A stretch of 64,000 nt of DNA from Platanthera guangdongensis (Eukaryota; Streptophyta; Magnoliopsida; Asparagales; Orchidaceae): the NCBI GenBank assembly GCA_039583875.1, contig CM077164.1:71269628-71333627 (forward strand), given 5' to 3'. This document shows positions 1 to 11,344 of the stretch, one piece after another. The notes below the pieces were generated by a model. That model had not been told where the DNA came from, searched no databases, and worked only from the letters and a program-made list of their open reading frames with translations. Numbering within the stretch: position 1 is the stretch's first letter; every line of letters starts with the position of its first letter. Made by a program: the position numbers and the translations under genes.

Positions 1-345
1 TGTCTAGGCAAACGGTACAGCCGCGGGACCAACCGGGTCTGCTGGTGGGGTAGCTGGAATGTATCTCTGGACGAGAATCCCCCGTTACTGTACTCCGGTA
101 TCTGGAGAAGTAATAAGAAAGAGTGTCAGTATTTTGCAAAAGTAAGGGAAATTTGCAAAAGCGACAACCCAAGCGGAAATAACGGTGTATGGGCATACTA
201 TCGTACAGTCTAGAATCCCTAAGCCTCTACACTAGGGTCCACCAGGCTTCCACTGCAAGGTTCGTCCCGAACCCAGAACGAAGCAAGGGATGGAGGGATC
301 CTGAGACTGCTCCACAAGGACGAATCGTGATGGCTCTGATCTGTT
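1..345 (-). other. 5' leader and primer-binding site of a minus-strand gypsy-type element
   Basis: Read on the minus strand, this sequence directly follows the end of the 4.5-kb LTR. It begins with AACAGATCAGAGCCATC (345 downward), a degenerate match to the TGGTATCAGAGC primer site that pairs with initiator Met-tRNA. The rest of the element would lie to the left of the window. No long reading frame is visible; the 90-codon minus-strand frame at 232-504 crosses the LTR border and is not a gene. Confidence 0.55.
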
Positions 346-1041
346 TGTAGTACCCCCCCCCCCAACCTTTTTCCCGGGTCGGGCCGGAGGGGTACTATTG
401 AGCCAAGAAGTCCACCCAGTGCTCATAGGGGAAACGATCCACCCTATCCAAGCACTAAATGGCCACCTTGCCCGGCTTGAATCATAACATTCACAACCCA
501 TCAAAGTATAGCGAAAGCATTAGCAGGAAACCATTGCAGATTTATATATAACATATCAAAATCACAGCGGTTCTAGGGCCAAAGCCTAAATGTTTAAATA
601 AGCCCGTGGGCTATACATGTGCTACATATAATCCTCATATACTCTCTCTATGCTGCTCGGCGGTACTCACGTCTCTAAACTCTGGGGACGGCGGGGGTGC
701 ATCTGCTCGAGTAGACCTAGCTGCTGGCGTAATCTCTTGCGGTAGCAGGTCACTATGGTGCTCCACCTCCTGTGAATGGTTAATCAAATAACCGTTAGTC
801 ACAGAGCTAAGTGGAAACAAATCTCCTCCCCGGATCTACATCCTGGGGACGAGCACGCACCCACCCAACAAAAGTAAATAGGCGAAGCAAGAGAGGGTTA
901 GCACAATATTTCATATATGAACAGCTAGGAGCAAATATAAAAAAGTGCAGTATAACCGGTAAAAGCAGCAATAGTATAAATCAGTTATATCAAGGGTCTA
1001 CTAGCTCATCAGCACATTAGGTTTCAAATAATGAAATCTAT

Positions 1042-1176
1042 CGCAGGCATTCACAGCTGCGCACACACCGCAGGCATTCATAGCCGTGCACACACCGCAG
1101 GCATTCACAGTCGCGCACACACCGCAGGCATTCACAGCCGCGCACACACCGCAGGCATTCACAGTCGCACACACAA
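1042..1176. repeat. 27-bp tandem repeat, five copies
   Basis: Units start at 1042, 1069, 1096, 1123 and 1150 with CGCAGGCATTCA followed by a CGCACACAC tail. The sister LTR has only one unit-like stretch, near 54016-54050, so this array expanded in the left copy. The unit length is a multiple of three, so it stays open as a repetitive peptide frame that I do not regard as a gene. Confidence 0.9.
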
Positions 1177-1797
1177 AACCTATGTCGACATAGTTTGGAC
1201 CACTTCTATTCCAGCAGGGTAGCGAGCCCTGTGGGCCTCACCGATGTGGTCGTCGGTGACAGTGACCAGTCCTGCCACTTATGGGGGTGATCGTACCGCA
1301 TAACCCCAGACCCTAACGTACAACCTAGTGTACTCTTGGATGTGAGCGACATCCGGCGAATCATTTTGGCCGACCAGCGGAGGAAACCCGACGGGGAATA
1401 TAACGGTCGGTCACCCGTGGTACTCATCTCCCTATCGACTTGAGTCGTCAACCTTCCCGCACCGGTACGAACGGTCTGCGGAAGGGACTGACCCGCCACT
1501 ATTTCACCGCAAGCAATTTACAATCAATCAAACAAAAGGCAAACAATATAACATCGGGTCTACGTCGGCCTGCCCTACTAGGCTTACACTTTGGGCGTCG
1601 GCACTCAGCTCTACATTCGACAAGGAGCGTGGGAGCGCATTATTTGGGGCTAGACCTGGAGGACTACTTCAACTCCAGTTATCCCAACTAAGGCTCGACG
1701 ACTGCTCGTCAGAGCAGGACCCGGAATCATAATAGTAAATTGCAATGAGAATAAGTGCGGTGATTATGCTACTTATTTAAAGTGTTGAAATGAAATG

Positions 1798-2195
1798 TGA
1801 CCAGTACGAGATTGGATAAGCTTGACCAGTACACAACTGGAGTAGTACTAAATAGAAAGTACTGAAATAAGCCTGACCAGTACACAACTGGAGTAGTACT
1901 GAATTGAAAGTACTAAAATAAGCCTGACCAGTACGCAACTGGAATAGTACTGAAATGAAAGTACTGAAATAAGCTTGACCAGTACGAAACTGGAGTAGTA
2001 CTGAATTGAAAGTACTGAACTGAAAAGAACTTGACCAGTACGAGACTGGAGTAGTACTGAATTAAAAAGGGCTTGACCAGTACAAGACTGGAGTAGTACT
2101 GAATTGAAAAGGACTTGACCAGTACGAGACTGGAGTAGAACTGAATTGAAAGTACTGAACTGAAAAGAATAAAGGAACTGGACCAGTGCAAGACT
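1798..2195. repeat. Minisatellite with CCAGT-N5-ACTGG inverted-repeat core
   Basis: About eight units carry CCAGTACGAGACTGG-like 15-mers (five-base arms, five-base loop) followed by AGTAGTACTGAATTGAAA and variants. The same array, in opposite orientation, lies at 52880-53370 in the sister LTR. It sits in the long R-U5 part of the LTR and would therefore be transcribed. Confidence 0.85.
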
Positions 2196-2278
2196 GGAAT
2201 ATTCATAAAGAAAATGGTTAGTAGTCCAATCACTCCATCCAGGAGGCTTCAGTTTCTTATCTATTCTCCGGAGAGATT

Positions 2279-2505
2279 TTTCAGTTCCATCTCCGTCCAG
2301 GAGGCACATTCAGTTCCATCTCCGTTATCAAGAGAGATTCAGTTCCATCTTCATTCAGGAGGCACATTCAGTTCCATCTCCGTTCTCAGGAGAGATTCAG
2401 TTCCATCTCCATTCAGGAGGCACATTCAGTTTCATCTCCGTTCTCAGGAGAGATTCAGTTCCATCTACATTCAGGAGGCACATTCAGTTCCATCTCCGTT
2501 TTTAA
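2279..2505. repeat. Compound minisatellite of about 29-bp half-units
   Basis: Two related half-units alternate: TTCAGTTCCATCTCCGTTCT followed by CAGGAGAGA, and TTCAGTTCCATCTCCATTCA followed by GGAGGCACA. There are about four pairs. The array is confined to the left LTR copy; the sister LTR has one degenerate unit near 52815-52850. Confidence 0.85.
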
Positions 2506-2519
2506 AAGGCTTCCTTGGG

Positions 2520-3150
2520 TTACACCCATTATTAAGATCCGATTACGAGTTGGTTGCGTCATATTAATTACGGCTTAATTAGATCAGGGGCTTGTTAGGA
2601 GTACACCCTTATTATTCGTCAAGAATAATTCATAACTCACCACTCGTGCTCTCATCTTCCGAGCGTACCCTATTCACTCGAGAGTCGAGGCGCTCGACGG
2701 TTTCATGAAATCTCGAAACACCCGGAGCTTAGGCACTAGCCTCGGCCACTCTCGTTGATAATATGATTTGAATTTCTAATTTTAATTAGAAAAGATAGTC
2801 GCGCGCTTCAATTTTCGTTTTCGGTGAAAACGAGCGTAATCATACCGAGCGCGATCCTAGGCTTCCATAATTTGGGAAAAATATCAAAACTTATCCCCAT
2901 GACCCCAAATTTTGATACAACCTACAAGGTGGTCTAAAAAGACTCTGGAAAAATTTTCATAATTTCTCGAAGAGTTTTGGGCCTTTAATTTGGCCAAATA
3001 ATTTTTATTTGGGCTTTTAAAAATACCAAATCAACTCCAAATATTTTCAAAATTTTTGTAGAGGAAGCCCTCAACAAGGGGAACATTTTTTTATGTTCAA
3101 CACTTTTTTCCTCGGAGCATATTTTAGTCTCTTAAAAATCAAACCCATTA
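2520..3150. other. LTR interior without recognisable features
   Basis: This is part of the R-U5 region of the 4.5-kb LTR, with matches in the sister copy at about 52230-52740 in reverse orientation. I see no reading frame, repeat or motif worth naming. Confidence 0.6.
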
Positions 3151-3159
3151 TTAATTATA

Positions 3160-3232
3160 ATATTTATAATATTTATTATAAATATTATAATAATATATAA
3201 TATATATAATATATTATTTATATATATATAAT
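3160..3232. repeat. AT-rich microsatellite-like tract
   Basis: A run of TATAA and ATATAT steps with no G or C over most of its length. The corresponding part of the sister LTR (about 52235-52290) is AT-rich but lacks the expanded TA steps. Confidence 0.8.
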
Positions 3233-3289
3233 GAGATCACTGTAGATCATCTCCCCCCGTTGTTGTACGTTTCCGCGCCCTTACGGGCT

Positions 3290-3480
3290 TCTCCAGCCGC
3301 CGGCCGGCCGCCGGTCGGCCGTGACTCCACCACCGGCCAACCCGTCGGTGGTGGGCGCTCCCTCTGGCGGTGGTCCGGCGGCCTGCCGCCGCCGGCCGCC
3401 GCCGGAGCTGTTTTCTTCTTTTTTGAACAGGAGGGGAGGGGGATGACGGCGGCGGCGCTCCGGCCGCCGGGAGGGCCATG
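3290..3480. repeat. GC-rich inverted-repeat segment in the LTR
   Basis: Clusters of GCCGGCCGGCCGCC and GCCGCCGCCGGCC can fold back on each other. A related GC-rich CCGGCGG-type segment lies at 51640-51850 in the sister LTR. It falls in the predicted transcribed leader, so it could form strong RNA structure. The small frames open on both strands here reflect composition, not genes. Confidence 0.5.
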
Positions 3481-3708
3481 CAAGACGTCCAAAATTGAGA
3501 AGGGGGAGGGATAAGGCTTCCACCTTTGTTTGATGGGATAGGGAGGGGCCGGCTTGGTTGGCCAGCGCTCAAGGTGGTGGAGGAGGGGAGGAGGAGCTCC
3601 GGCTTGGCTTTTTCGGCCACCTGAACTCCGACAGAGGGGGAAGCAGGGGTAAGGGGCAGCTCTGATGAGCTGTGAGGGAAAGAGAGGTGGTGGGATGGCT
3701 TTTATAGG

Positions 3709-3730
3709 GAGGGGGAGGGGAGCTTTTATA
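3709..3730 (-). promoter_or_regulatory. Duplicated TATA box of the minus-strand LTR
   Basis: CTTTTATA occurs at 3709-3716 and again at 3723-3730, reading TATAAAAG twice on the minus strand. The duplication is part of a short G-rich tandem repeat (3700-3750). The sister LTR has a single TATAAAAG at 51201-51208. Confidence 0.65.
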
Positions 3731-4433
3731 GGGAGGGGGAGGGGGAGCTCCCTCCCTTTGGGTGGTGTGGGACTAATCCCTCCTTAGGGAGGGATTAATC
3801 TCAACCCTCCAGCTGTCCAATATTGACAGCTGGAGGTCCCCTGTTTTCCCCCATATGGGGAAAAAGGAAAGGAGCCCTTATGGGCTTGGGCCTTTAGGTG
3901 GGAGAGAGAGAGAGAGAGGGAGAGAGAAGAAATGGGTGGGCCTCCACTTGTAGTGGGATGGGGGCTTGCTGCTTGGGGGCCAAGGAGAGTGAGGGGAAGT
4001 ATGGGCCATCCTCCTTTGGAGAGGAGGTGAGCCCCTCATTTGGAGAAAAATCCAAAAAGGGAATTTTTAGGAGGGTTTGACAAAGTCAGCCCTAGGGTGG
4101 GTCCCCCTTGCTGGTCAAAGTCAAAGTGGGTCCAAGTCGTCGGGGTCGGGTCAAAGTTCGGGTGTCGTGTCACAATTTGTGTGCACACGCTTTTCGATGC
4201 ACGACTATGCTTTATTTGACCACGGGTTGACCAATTGTCATCGAAATTAGCCGGAACGACTTCGGTAGACTTCGTATTGACCACGCGAGTCCAACGCCAC
4301 TGACTGGGGTTGAATCGGAGTCCGTTTGGCGAATGTCCAAAATTTGCGCGTCGTAGTGCGCTAAAATGGCCGAAGTGTGCAAAATTGTCGTTAGACCTCG
4401 GATCGTGACGCGACGAGCTCCGATGCGCTCATA

Positions 4434-4800
4434 TTGACTATACGAGGCCACAGGAATTGACAGAACTCGATTCGGAGTTCTCTAGCTCGATATCCAAAAT
4501 CTCGCTCTCGTTGTGTTCTACGAGGAATGGTCACATCCACTATATGACCTCGGGGTCCAACTGAACGAGTTCCAATGCGCCCGTATTGACTATACGAGGC
4601 CACAGGAACTGACAGAACTCGATTCGGAGTTCTCTAGCTCGATATCCAAAATCTCGCTCTCGTTGCGTTTTACGAGGAAGGGTCACATCCACTATATGAC
4701 CTCAGGGTCCAACTGAACGAGTTCCGATGCGGTCGTATTGACTATACGAGGCCACAAGAACGGACAGAACTCAATTCGGAGTTCTCTAGCTCGATTTCCC
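4434..4800. repeat. 152-bp tandem repeat in U3 of the 4.5-kb LTR
   Basis: TTGACTATACGAGGCC starts at 4434, 4586 and 4738, giving exactly 152-bp spacing and about 2.4 copies. A diverged partial unit precedes it at 4391-4433. The sister LTR has only one diverged unit (about 50390-50500). Confidence 0.85.
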
Positions 4801-4898
4801 GCCTAGGGTTATTTTCCACCGGGTCAGGGGTAGGGTTCGGGCCACTTTTATTGGGCCCACTAGGGTTCTGGTGGCCCAATAAAAGTCGGGATGTTACA

Positions 4899-5540
4899 TT
4901 CATGGTAAGATACCTCCCCTCGGCGCAGAGGAGTGACATGGAGAATTAGTTCCAGAGACTGACGCAGGGAGATAGTAGCGTTGATGAGTATCTACACGAA
5001 TTCACGAGGTTGTGTCGTTATGCTAGCGTTACTTTTGCTGACAAGGAGCGTAAGACCAACTGGTTTTACGAGGGTCTGTATGATGACCTAAGGTTACTGC
5101 TCTGTGGGCCTTTGACGCAGTGATTCCTAACTCTGGTCAATACTGCCCGATCTCTGGAGAAGGATATGAAGAGAGTTCAAGAGAAGGACTCAAGCTAGAA
5201 GAAATCAGAATTCAAGGTTTCGAGCTTGTCAAAGTCTGGGTTTCATAAGTGGAACAAGAAGGCTTGGACTTCTGGTCCAACCACATCATCGAGTGCGTCT
5301 AGAGTTACTACAGTGCGAAGCCCGATTACTTGCTATAATTGTGGCAAGCATGGACACATTGCCCGAGACAGTTGGAGTGGGCGCCCGAAGTCAGAGAAGA
5401 AGCATGGCAACTTATGTAGAGAAGGGAAAGGCGATGGAGTCAACTGCATCCCACTACACTCCAGCCCAGCCTAGAGTTTACAACCTTGGCCATCAGGAGG
5501 CCATAAGGCAGGCTGATGTGGTGACAGGTATGATTTCTTG
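4899..5540 (+). pseudogene. Chromovirus gag C-terminal fragment with damaged zinc knuckle
   Basis: Frame 4899 reads a typical gypsy Gag segment (residues such as VDEYLHEFTRLCRYA) with in-frame stops at 4947-4949, 5121-5123 and 5197-5199. A CCHC knuckle lies at 5331-5372, but its fourth cysteine is replaced by serine (CYNCGKHGHIARDS). A frameshift near 5425 moves the frame to the one ending VVTG, which leads into the protease. The N-terminus is cut off by the 4.5-kb LTR inserted at 4898. In an active element Gag forms the particle and the knuckle binds RNA. Non-functional here. Confidence 0.8.
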
Positions 5541-5605
5541 AACAACACGTTTAGCTTTACATACTTGTTACCTTATGCACGTTAGCATGTGACTTGTCAT
5601 GCTAG
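5528..5605 (+). other. Possible 78-nt spliceosomal intron at the gag-protease junction
   Basis: The frame ending VVTG runs into GTATGATTTCTTGA with an immediate in-frame TGA. If GT at 5528 is the donor and AG at 5604-5605 the acceptor, removal of 78 nt joins VVT to G-F-V-L-I-F-N and on to the protease motif in the same frame. The segment is U-rich and starts GTATG, as plant introns often do. It is a multiple of three but contains stops, so splicing would be needed to read through. Confidence 0.5.
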
Positions 5606-6178
5606 GATTTGTTTTGATCTTTAATATTCTGGCGAGAGCATTGTTCGATACGGGAGCTTCACACTCCTTTTTGTTCGTAGAATTTGTATCGCGCATTAGA
5701 GTTCCTTCTTCGATGGCAATGGATAAATTGGATGTGCTACTGCCTAATGGGTGTTCTATGCGCGCTGATAGAGTTTGTTGCATGAAGTTGCGGATTGGGA
5801 GTCAAGAGTTTGACTTGCAAGCGTCACTATTACCGATAGTGGAGTTTGATGTAATCTTTGGCATGAACTGGCTATTGGAGCAGCGTGCGTACATTGATTG
5901 CAATCGCAAGGTGGTCAGATTGGGTATGGATACGGTGCAGGAGATGACATTCTCTAGCATGAAGGGATCGAGACAGACTTTGATGTCTGCTATCCAGGTG
6001 GTTAAGGCTGTCCTAGTGGTGCAGAGCTATTCTTCACTTTGGTGGAGGCTTCGAAGCCCAAGCCAGGTCTGGATAGTATTCCGATTGTTTTAGAGTTTCC
6101 TGATGTTTTTCCTGAAAAATCTCCGTGGTGCCCCACCTCAGCGTGAGATCGAATTCACCATCGAGCTAGTACCAGGTG
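5606..6178 (+). pseudogene. Chromovirus aspartic protease
   Basis: The frame carries the catalytic motif LFDTGASHSF (Asp codon at 5647), then the flap and the second conserved region around EFDVIFGMNWL. This is the pepsin-like retroviral protease that matures Gag-Pol. The frame shifts near 6005-6020 and again near 6115, after which LRGAPPQREIEFTIELVPG continues toward RT. The reading frame is then cut at 6178 by SIRE-1; RT resumes at 32537. A decayed copy: the catalytic motif is intact but the polyprotein cannot be read through. Confidence 0.85.
6174..6178. other. Target-site duplication of SIRE-1, left copy
   Basis: AGGTG at 6174-6178 is repeated exactly at 32537-32541. Chromovirus pol homology continues directly from one to the other. 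Confidence 0.95.
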
Positions 6179-7047
6179 TGAAAGAAATTGTACCTAATCA
6201 CCTAGAGGGGGGGTGAATAGGTGACTAAATCTTTTTAAACTTTTTAGGCAGATTGCAGATTATTTTACAGAGTTATAACTACTTTTTCACAGCAATCAAT
6301 CAGCAATCACAGAATAAAACATGCACACAGTGAACACACAGGTTTATAGTGGTTCCCCAAGGTTTGGGTACATCCACTTTCCCCCTTCGCCTATCTAGTA
6401 GTGTACTAGATTCGGCCAAACTCCTCCACTATCTCAGATCCTCAGATCTTACACTCAGAATCCCAAAACAGGTTCCTACAGCTCAGGCCCAAGGCCCTAC
6501 AACTCAGTCTTCTCCAAAGACCTACACTCAGCTTCTTCACAAAGCCAACACTCAGCCACAAGGCCTACACTCAGCCACAACAGGCCTACACTCAGAGAAA
6601 TAGATCTCCTACACTCAGGCACACAGGCCCTACCACTCAGCCTTTATAATTGCAGGCTTACAACTCAGATCACTATGGATCCTACAAGAAAATAAGAATA
6701 CAAAGAATATACCTACAACTCAGAGAAAAGAGAGATGAGTTGATAGGTTCTTGATGAGTTCTTGGAAGAACTCTGCTGAGAACAATCTCACTTGGCTTTT
6801 CTTCAAAGCTTCTTGAATGTAGAACACAATAGGATTGATTCTCTGCAGCTGATCTTCAATCACTGCAACTTAAGATTCAGAACTAGGTCTGAACCCTTCT
6901 TCACATCCTGGTTCCAACGGCTGTCTTCTTGGAAGGAGCTCTCTCTCTCCAACTTCTTAGATCTTCACTTGATTCTTCAATGAATAGCTAGATCTTCTGT
7001 GTATCACTTGATGTGTTGATCATATCTTTCTGTTGACAGTATAAGCC

Positions 7048-7055
7048 TATTTATA
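7048..7055 (-). promoter_or_regulatory. SIRE-1 LTR TATA box (3' LTR copy)
   Basis: TATAAATA on the minus strand, followed by GG. The identical box in the 5' LTR is at 31374-31381. It lies just downstream of the palindrome array in the direction of transcription. Confidence 0.75.
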
Positions 7056-7189
7056 GGCCTTCTTCATGGTGACCGGCTGATCCGGTTTCTAACGGCTTTC
7101 TGACAACTCTGATAGGTGCAGTAGACCGGCTGGAATGGCAGCTGTCAAGTCATCCAGTCAGTTCTTGAAATAACTGTAACTGTCTGAAA

Positions 7190-8070
7190 GTGTCGAGACA
7201 GTCTATCTTTAAGTGTCGACACTTATAGACCAAGTGTCGACACAAGTTGACTAAGTGTCGACACTAGCCTTCAAGGTGTCGACACAACTCCTTGTGTTGT
7301 AGAATTTATATCTCGACACTGCTTCTTCATCATGTGTCGACACTGATATTGTGTGTCGACACAGCTTCTTGTTCTTTAGTACTTAGTTGAATTCTTGTAA
7401 GTGTCGACACAACTCCTTTGTGTCGACACATCTTCATGTGTTGAACTTGTTAAGTGTCGACACATCTTCTTGGTGTCGACACATGCCTTCTGTGTTGATA
7501 CTTGCTGAGTGTCGACACAGCTCCTTGTGTCGACACATTCTTCTTCTGTTGAGACTTTGGCTGAGTGTCGACACATCTCCTTTGTGTCGACACTTGTACT
7601 TAGAATTTTTGTTGAACTTTACTGAGTGTCGACACAGCCTCCTAGTGTCGACACTTTCTTCTTGTATTAAGTCTTCTGCAGAGTGTCGACACATTCTTTG
7701 TTATGTAGACACTTTCTTCATGTGTTGAGTCTTCTGCTGTGTGTCGACACATTGTTCATTATGTCGACACTTATACTTAGACTCTGCTGACTTTTGCTGA
7801 GTGTCGACACAGCCTCCAAGTGTCGACACTTTCTGATGTAGACACAGTTCCTCTGGGTGTCGACACTGCTTCTAAGTGTCGACACAGCTTCTCTGGACTT
7901 TTCTTCATTGAGTGTAGACACAGCTTACATGTGTCGACACTTTCTGTCTGGTGTCGACTCTGCATCCCTGGTGTCGACACAAGTACTCCAAGTGTCGACA
8001 CTACTTGCCTGGGTGTCGACACAAGTCTTCTTAAGTGTCGACACTTTGCTCCTGGGTGTCGACACATGGA
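7190..8070. repeat. GTGTCGACAC palindrome array in SIRE-1 U3 (3' LTR)
   Basis: I count about 28 exact copies of the 10-bp palindrome GTGTCGACAC plus decayed ones such as TGTAGACAC. Neighbouring copies are commonly 18-19 bp apart, or about double that where one is missing. Sequences between palindromes are CT-rich and variable. Because both strands stay open, the array yields spurious Cys-Arg-His and Val-Ser-Thr repeat peptides, which are not genes. Confidence 0.95.
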
Positions 8071-8210
8071 CTTAGAATCTTTTCAGCTTTCCCTGTAAAT
8101 ACTTGACCTGCACAACTAAACTCAAAACACATCAAATACATTTTGATGTATATCATTGAGTAGGGTGAGGCTTCTTCAAATCAGGTACATTTAAACCAAT
8201 GTACCCAACA

Positions 8211-8488
8211 ATCTCCCCCTATTTGGAGAAGTCATAACCCTTAGTCAATGATATACACCATACAGAATAAAATCATAGCATGATGTAAAGCAGGATTATG
8301 CAGTCAGGGAAAGTACATAAACATGTATCAAACAAACATGTATACACAGATATCATCTCAGAACAATTATGAAATAGATTTATAACACATCACATTGTTC
8401 TAACAACTTTATCATATTCATTATACAAAAGTTTACAGAATGTTTAACATCAAAAGATTACAACTGTAAACTAAAGATAAATTCTATT
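8211..8488 (-). other. SIRE-1 polypurine tract and 3' untranslated region
   Basis: Minus strand CTCCAAATAGGGGGAGAT (8228-8211) abuts the LTR and is the plus-strand-primer tract typical of SIRE elements. The remainder down to the ORF3 stop has no gene. Confidence 0.85.
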
Positions 8489-11312
8489 CTATTTTTGCTC
8501 AGCCTCCTTGATAACTATGCCCTTCCCAGACTTTATCTTTGCTTGTACAGGGGCTTCAGCATCTTCAGTATCAGCAGGCTTCTTCCCTTTCAGATCCTTC
8601 TTCTTTAACTCTTCAGCTTTAATCTTCTGCCTCTCAAAGTAATGATAAGGCTTGGGAAAGTACTTGCTAGGCTCCTGGGCAGTAGGAGGTAGCTTTCCCA
8701 TCTTAGCCTTTCTTCTATATTGCACAATGGCTTCTTGCCTGTTTTCATGCTTTCTCCATTCTAATTCAGAATACCACTTGTTTCTGTCTTGAATATTATC
8801 TTTGGCAGCCTTCCAAGCAGTCAAAATAATATTTCTTGAAGTGGGGCTCCACTGCTCAAAATCAGGCCTTTGTTCAGCTTGCTCTCTGAACCTCTTCTTA
8901 GACAATCTAGCTTTTTGTTCAGCTTGTTCTTTCAGTATAGCTTCCTGTATAGCCTCAGATACTGGCTGAACCACCTTTTCTATGATGACATTCTGCTGTC
9001 CCTCAGGTGGGCTATACATAGACTGTATATCTGCTTGTACCATATCAAAGTCTGGTGGAGGATAGATCACCTGAGCTACTTCAGCTTGCTCACCTCCAAG
9101 ATAGGCAGGATTAATCCTAGACTCAGCAACATTATCATCATCACACAAAGGAGGATAACCAAGAGTGGCTCTGATGGAATTGGAAATCCATTTTGCATGA
9201 TCAGAGCCTGCTTTGACTAACACCCTCTCCCCCTTTATGACTTCTCTTTCAATATGATCTCTTAGATCATCTTTTTGAAATCTTATTTGGGCATTTAGAT
9301 AATTGACTCCATCCTTGTAAAAAGGTTTTAACCTTTGGAGTTTTTCAGTGAGGAGCTTCTGGGAATCTTGAATGGCAGAAGTTACAGCAGTAAGGCTCTC
9401 TTGCAATTCTTTATCAAATTCCTCTTTGGCAGTAGTCAGGGCTACATTCTGGGCAGTTGCTATACTCTTAAGTTCAGTGACAATAGCATTGTGGGAAGCT
9501 GTCAAGTTATCATTCATTCTGATTTGATTCTCCAGTACATATCCTTGCTTTACTTCAATTTCATCCACTTGAGCTTTAATTTTCTCTTGATGAGTAGCTA
9601 GATAGACTACTGCATTCCCTCCCTTGTGGAAGCAGTCAGTCATCTCCTTCTTATTTAGATTCATCTCAAATCTAATAGACTTTATGTCCTGGGCCAGATC
9701 AAACTGTAGAGACTTATGCCCCTCATCCATATATGTTTCAATTGCTTTCCTGTGCTCATCAAGCTTTATCTGCATGGCAACCATCAGAGAACTGTAATCA
9801 ACAGATGGTGCTCGCTGTGATATAGGATGTGATGCAATGGTTTGCAGAGCTTTCTTATAATTTTGGCTCCTCCTCTTAAAGACTTGGAATTTCCTTTTCT
9901 TTGTTCTTGCAGCCTCCTCATCTTCAGAAGCTGATGTGCTTGCTATTTCTACCCTCCCTAGGTAGCTCCTCAACATTCTTTGGCTTCTCAGGCTCTTTCC
10001 TTGCAGGTTCTTCAACAATTACTACTTGCTCCCCCTCAACATGAGCATTCTCCCCCTCAGCAGCAGCACTTTCCTTCTCAAAGTCTGTTTGGTCCAGATT
10101 AAGGAAGAGATCTTCCATTGTAAACTCTTGTTGAGGTTGTGATGGAGAATCCCTTGTCTCATCAACAACTTGATCAGATACAACTTGAGCTGCAACAGAT
10201 GTGTCCTCCATGACAACATCTGTGGGTTGACTATCAATCTGAGGTTGCTGATTAACATTATTTAATGAATCAGACAAAACATTATCCTTTATAGGGAAAA
10301 CTGAGTTATTGATTTCAGTGAGTACCTCAAGAATGATTTGAGTGGCTTGTTCACTTTCTAGTGGAGTTGGCTCTTCCACTATTAGAGGCTCCCCCTGGAT
10401 AGAATCCTGGTGAAGAGGGCTAGCCTGTGGTACCTCCCCCTGCCTGTCTGTATCATCTTGTTGAGCTGGAGACTTTCCAGCATCTCCAGTATCTTCTTCA
10501 TCAGAAGTGAAGACAGCATGCTCTTCTGAACTGCTGGATGATTCTTGAGCCACTGGGGCTATCTTCTTCTTCTTTTGAGGTGTTACCTTTTCAGGTGTTG
10601 GCAATTCCTTGGTCAAGACCCTATCCCATCTTGAGAAGAGTCTCATGTCCATCTTCCTCATGTGATTGATTTTAGATCCTGCAGCTTGACTCATTACTTC
10701 TGGTATACTACCAGCCAAGTAAAGACTTAGTATCCTACCCAAATTGGGCTTCTTCATACTCTCCTTAATCTTATCAAAGACAACTACAGACCAATCAGTT
10801 TGCAGTGAGAAGATAATCCTTGTCATGAGACTGAACATATGGGCTGATACTCTGTCATGCCCTCCAGGCTTGCTCAAGATCACTTTGCCAACAATTTCAG
10901 AGAGAAATTTGCCTTGGCTGTTCATCCCCTTTCTATTGAATACTGATCCAATTTTCATATTGGAATCCAAACCACACCAAGTTAATGCTTCCCTAGTTTT
11001 AGAAGCAGAAACATTCTCTTCTTCCTTAGTCCTTGGTAACTAAAGTATCTTTCTCAGACTTTTAGGTGAGACCTTCACCTTTTCTCCATGAACCCTTGAC
11101 TTTATCTTGAGTCCAGACTCGTCTAGGGTTACACCATTCAGAAATTCTAGAACTTCTTTCTTCCAGATTTTGGTTGGCTCTGAAACAAGAAAGTCTAACC
11201 CTGAGTTTGCAACTAGGGTTACCACATCCTTGATCTCTGATTCTGCATCATCAAAAGCATGCCGCACCAGTTCATAGCCTTCATTTACGTTCTCCTCGAG
11301 CTTGGGCGCCAT
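8489..11312 (-). pseudogene. SIRE-1 ORF3 (envelope-position ORF), broken by one stop and one frameshift
   Basis: ORF3 starts at the ATG 11312-11310 (MAPKLEENV), aligned with the starts of the SIRE-2 and SIRE-3 ORF3. An in-frame TAG lies at 11042-11040, after which the same frame continues to about 9924; a frameshift between 9924 and 10018 moves it to the frame ending at 8489. The N-terminal 200 residues are the conserved globular part. The middle is acidic and Ser/Pro/Gln-rich, then comes a helical region and a basic C-terminus rich in Lys. I see no signal peptide or membrane segment. Function unknown; the position is that of the SIRE env-like gene. Confidence 0.8.
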
Positions 11313-11344
11313 TAGGGTTTGAAGAATTTGAATAGAGAGAAGAG

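Larger units (their letters stand above)
346..4898 (-). repeat. 4.5-kb LTR (5' LTR) of a minus-strand gypsy-type element
   Basis: On the minus strand the repeat begins TGTAACATCCCGAC at 4898 and ends TACTACA at 346, giving TG...CA termini. A diverged copy of the same LTR lies in the opposite orientation at 50274 to about 54745. TATA boxes near 3709-3730 put U3 at about 1.2 kb and R-U5 at about 3.35 kb, which is unusually long and rich in minisatellites. The right border cuts the chromovirus gag at 4899; the adjacent five bases are TTCAT, but the matching duplication would be outside the window. Lineage is probably Tekay/Del-like from the TGTAACAYCCCG start, which is inference. Confidence 0.8.
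6179..8210 (-). repeat. SIRE-1 3' LTR
   Basis: On the minus strand it starts TGTTGGGTACATTGG (8210 downward) and ends TTTCTTTCA at 6179, giving TG...CA. It contains the palindrome array in U3 (about 7190-8070), a TATA box at 7048-7055, and an R-U5 part with CTCAG-rich short repeats (6430-6700). Confidence 0.93.

Noticed and set aside
2100..2309. 153-codon Tyr/Ser/Leu-rich minus-strand frame over 1848-2309
   Set aside because: Translation of the CCAGT-N5-ACTGG minisatellite.
3237..3620. Overlapping Arg/Pro/Ala-rich frames in the GC-rich LTR segment (also 50866-52232)
   Set aside because: Open on both strands because of GC-rich composition; not conserved between the two LTR copies.
7376..8098. 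Reading frames with repeated Cys-Arg-His and Val-Ser-Thr units on both strands (also 31713-32424)
   Set aside because: They are translations of the palindromic array, open on both strands because the palindrome contains no stop. No independent coding evidence.
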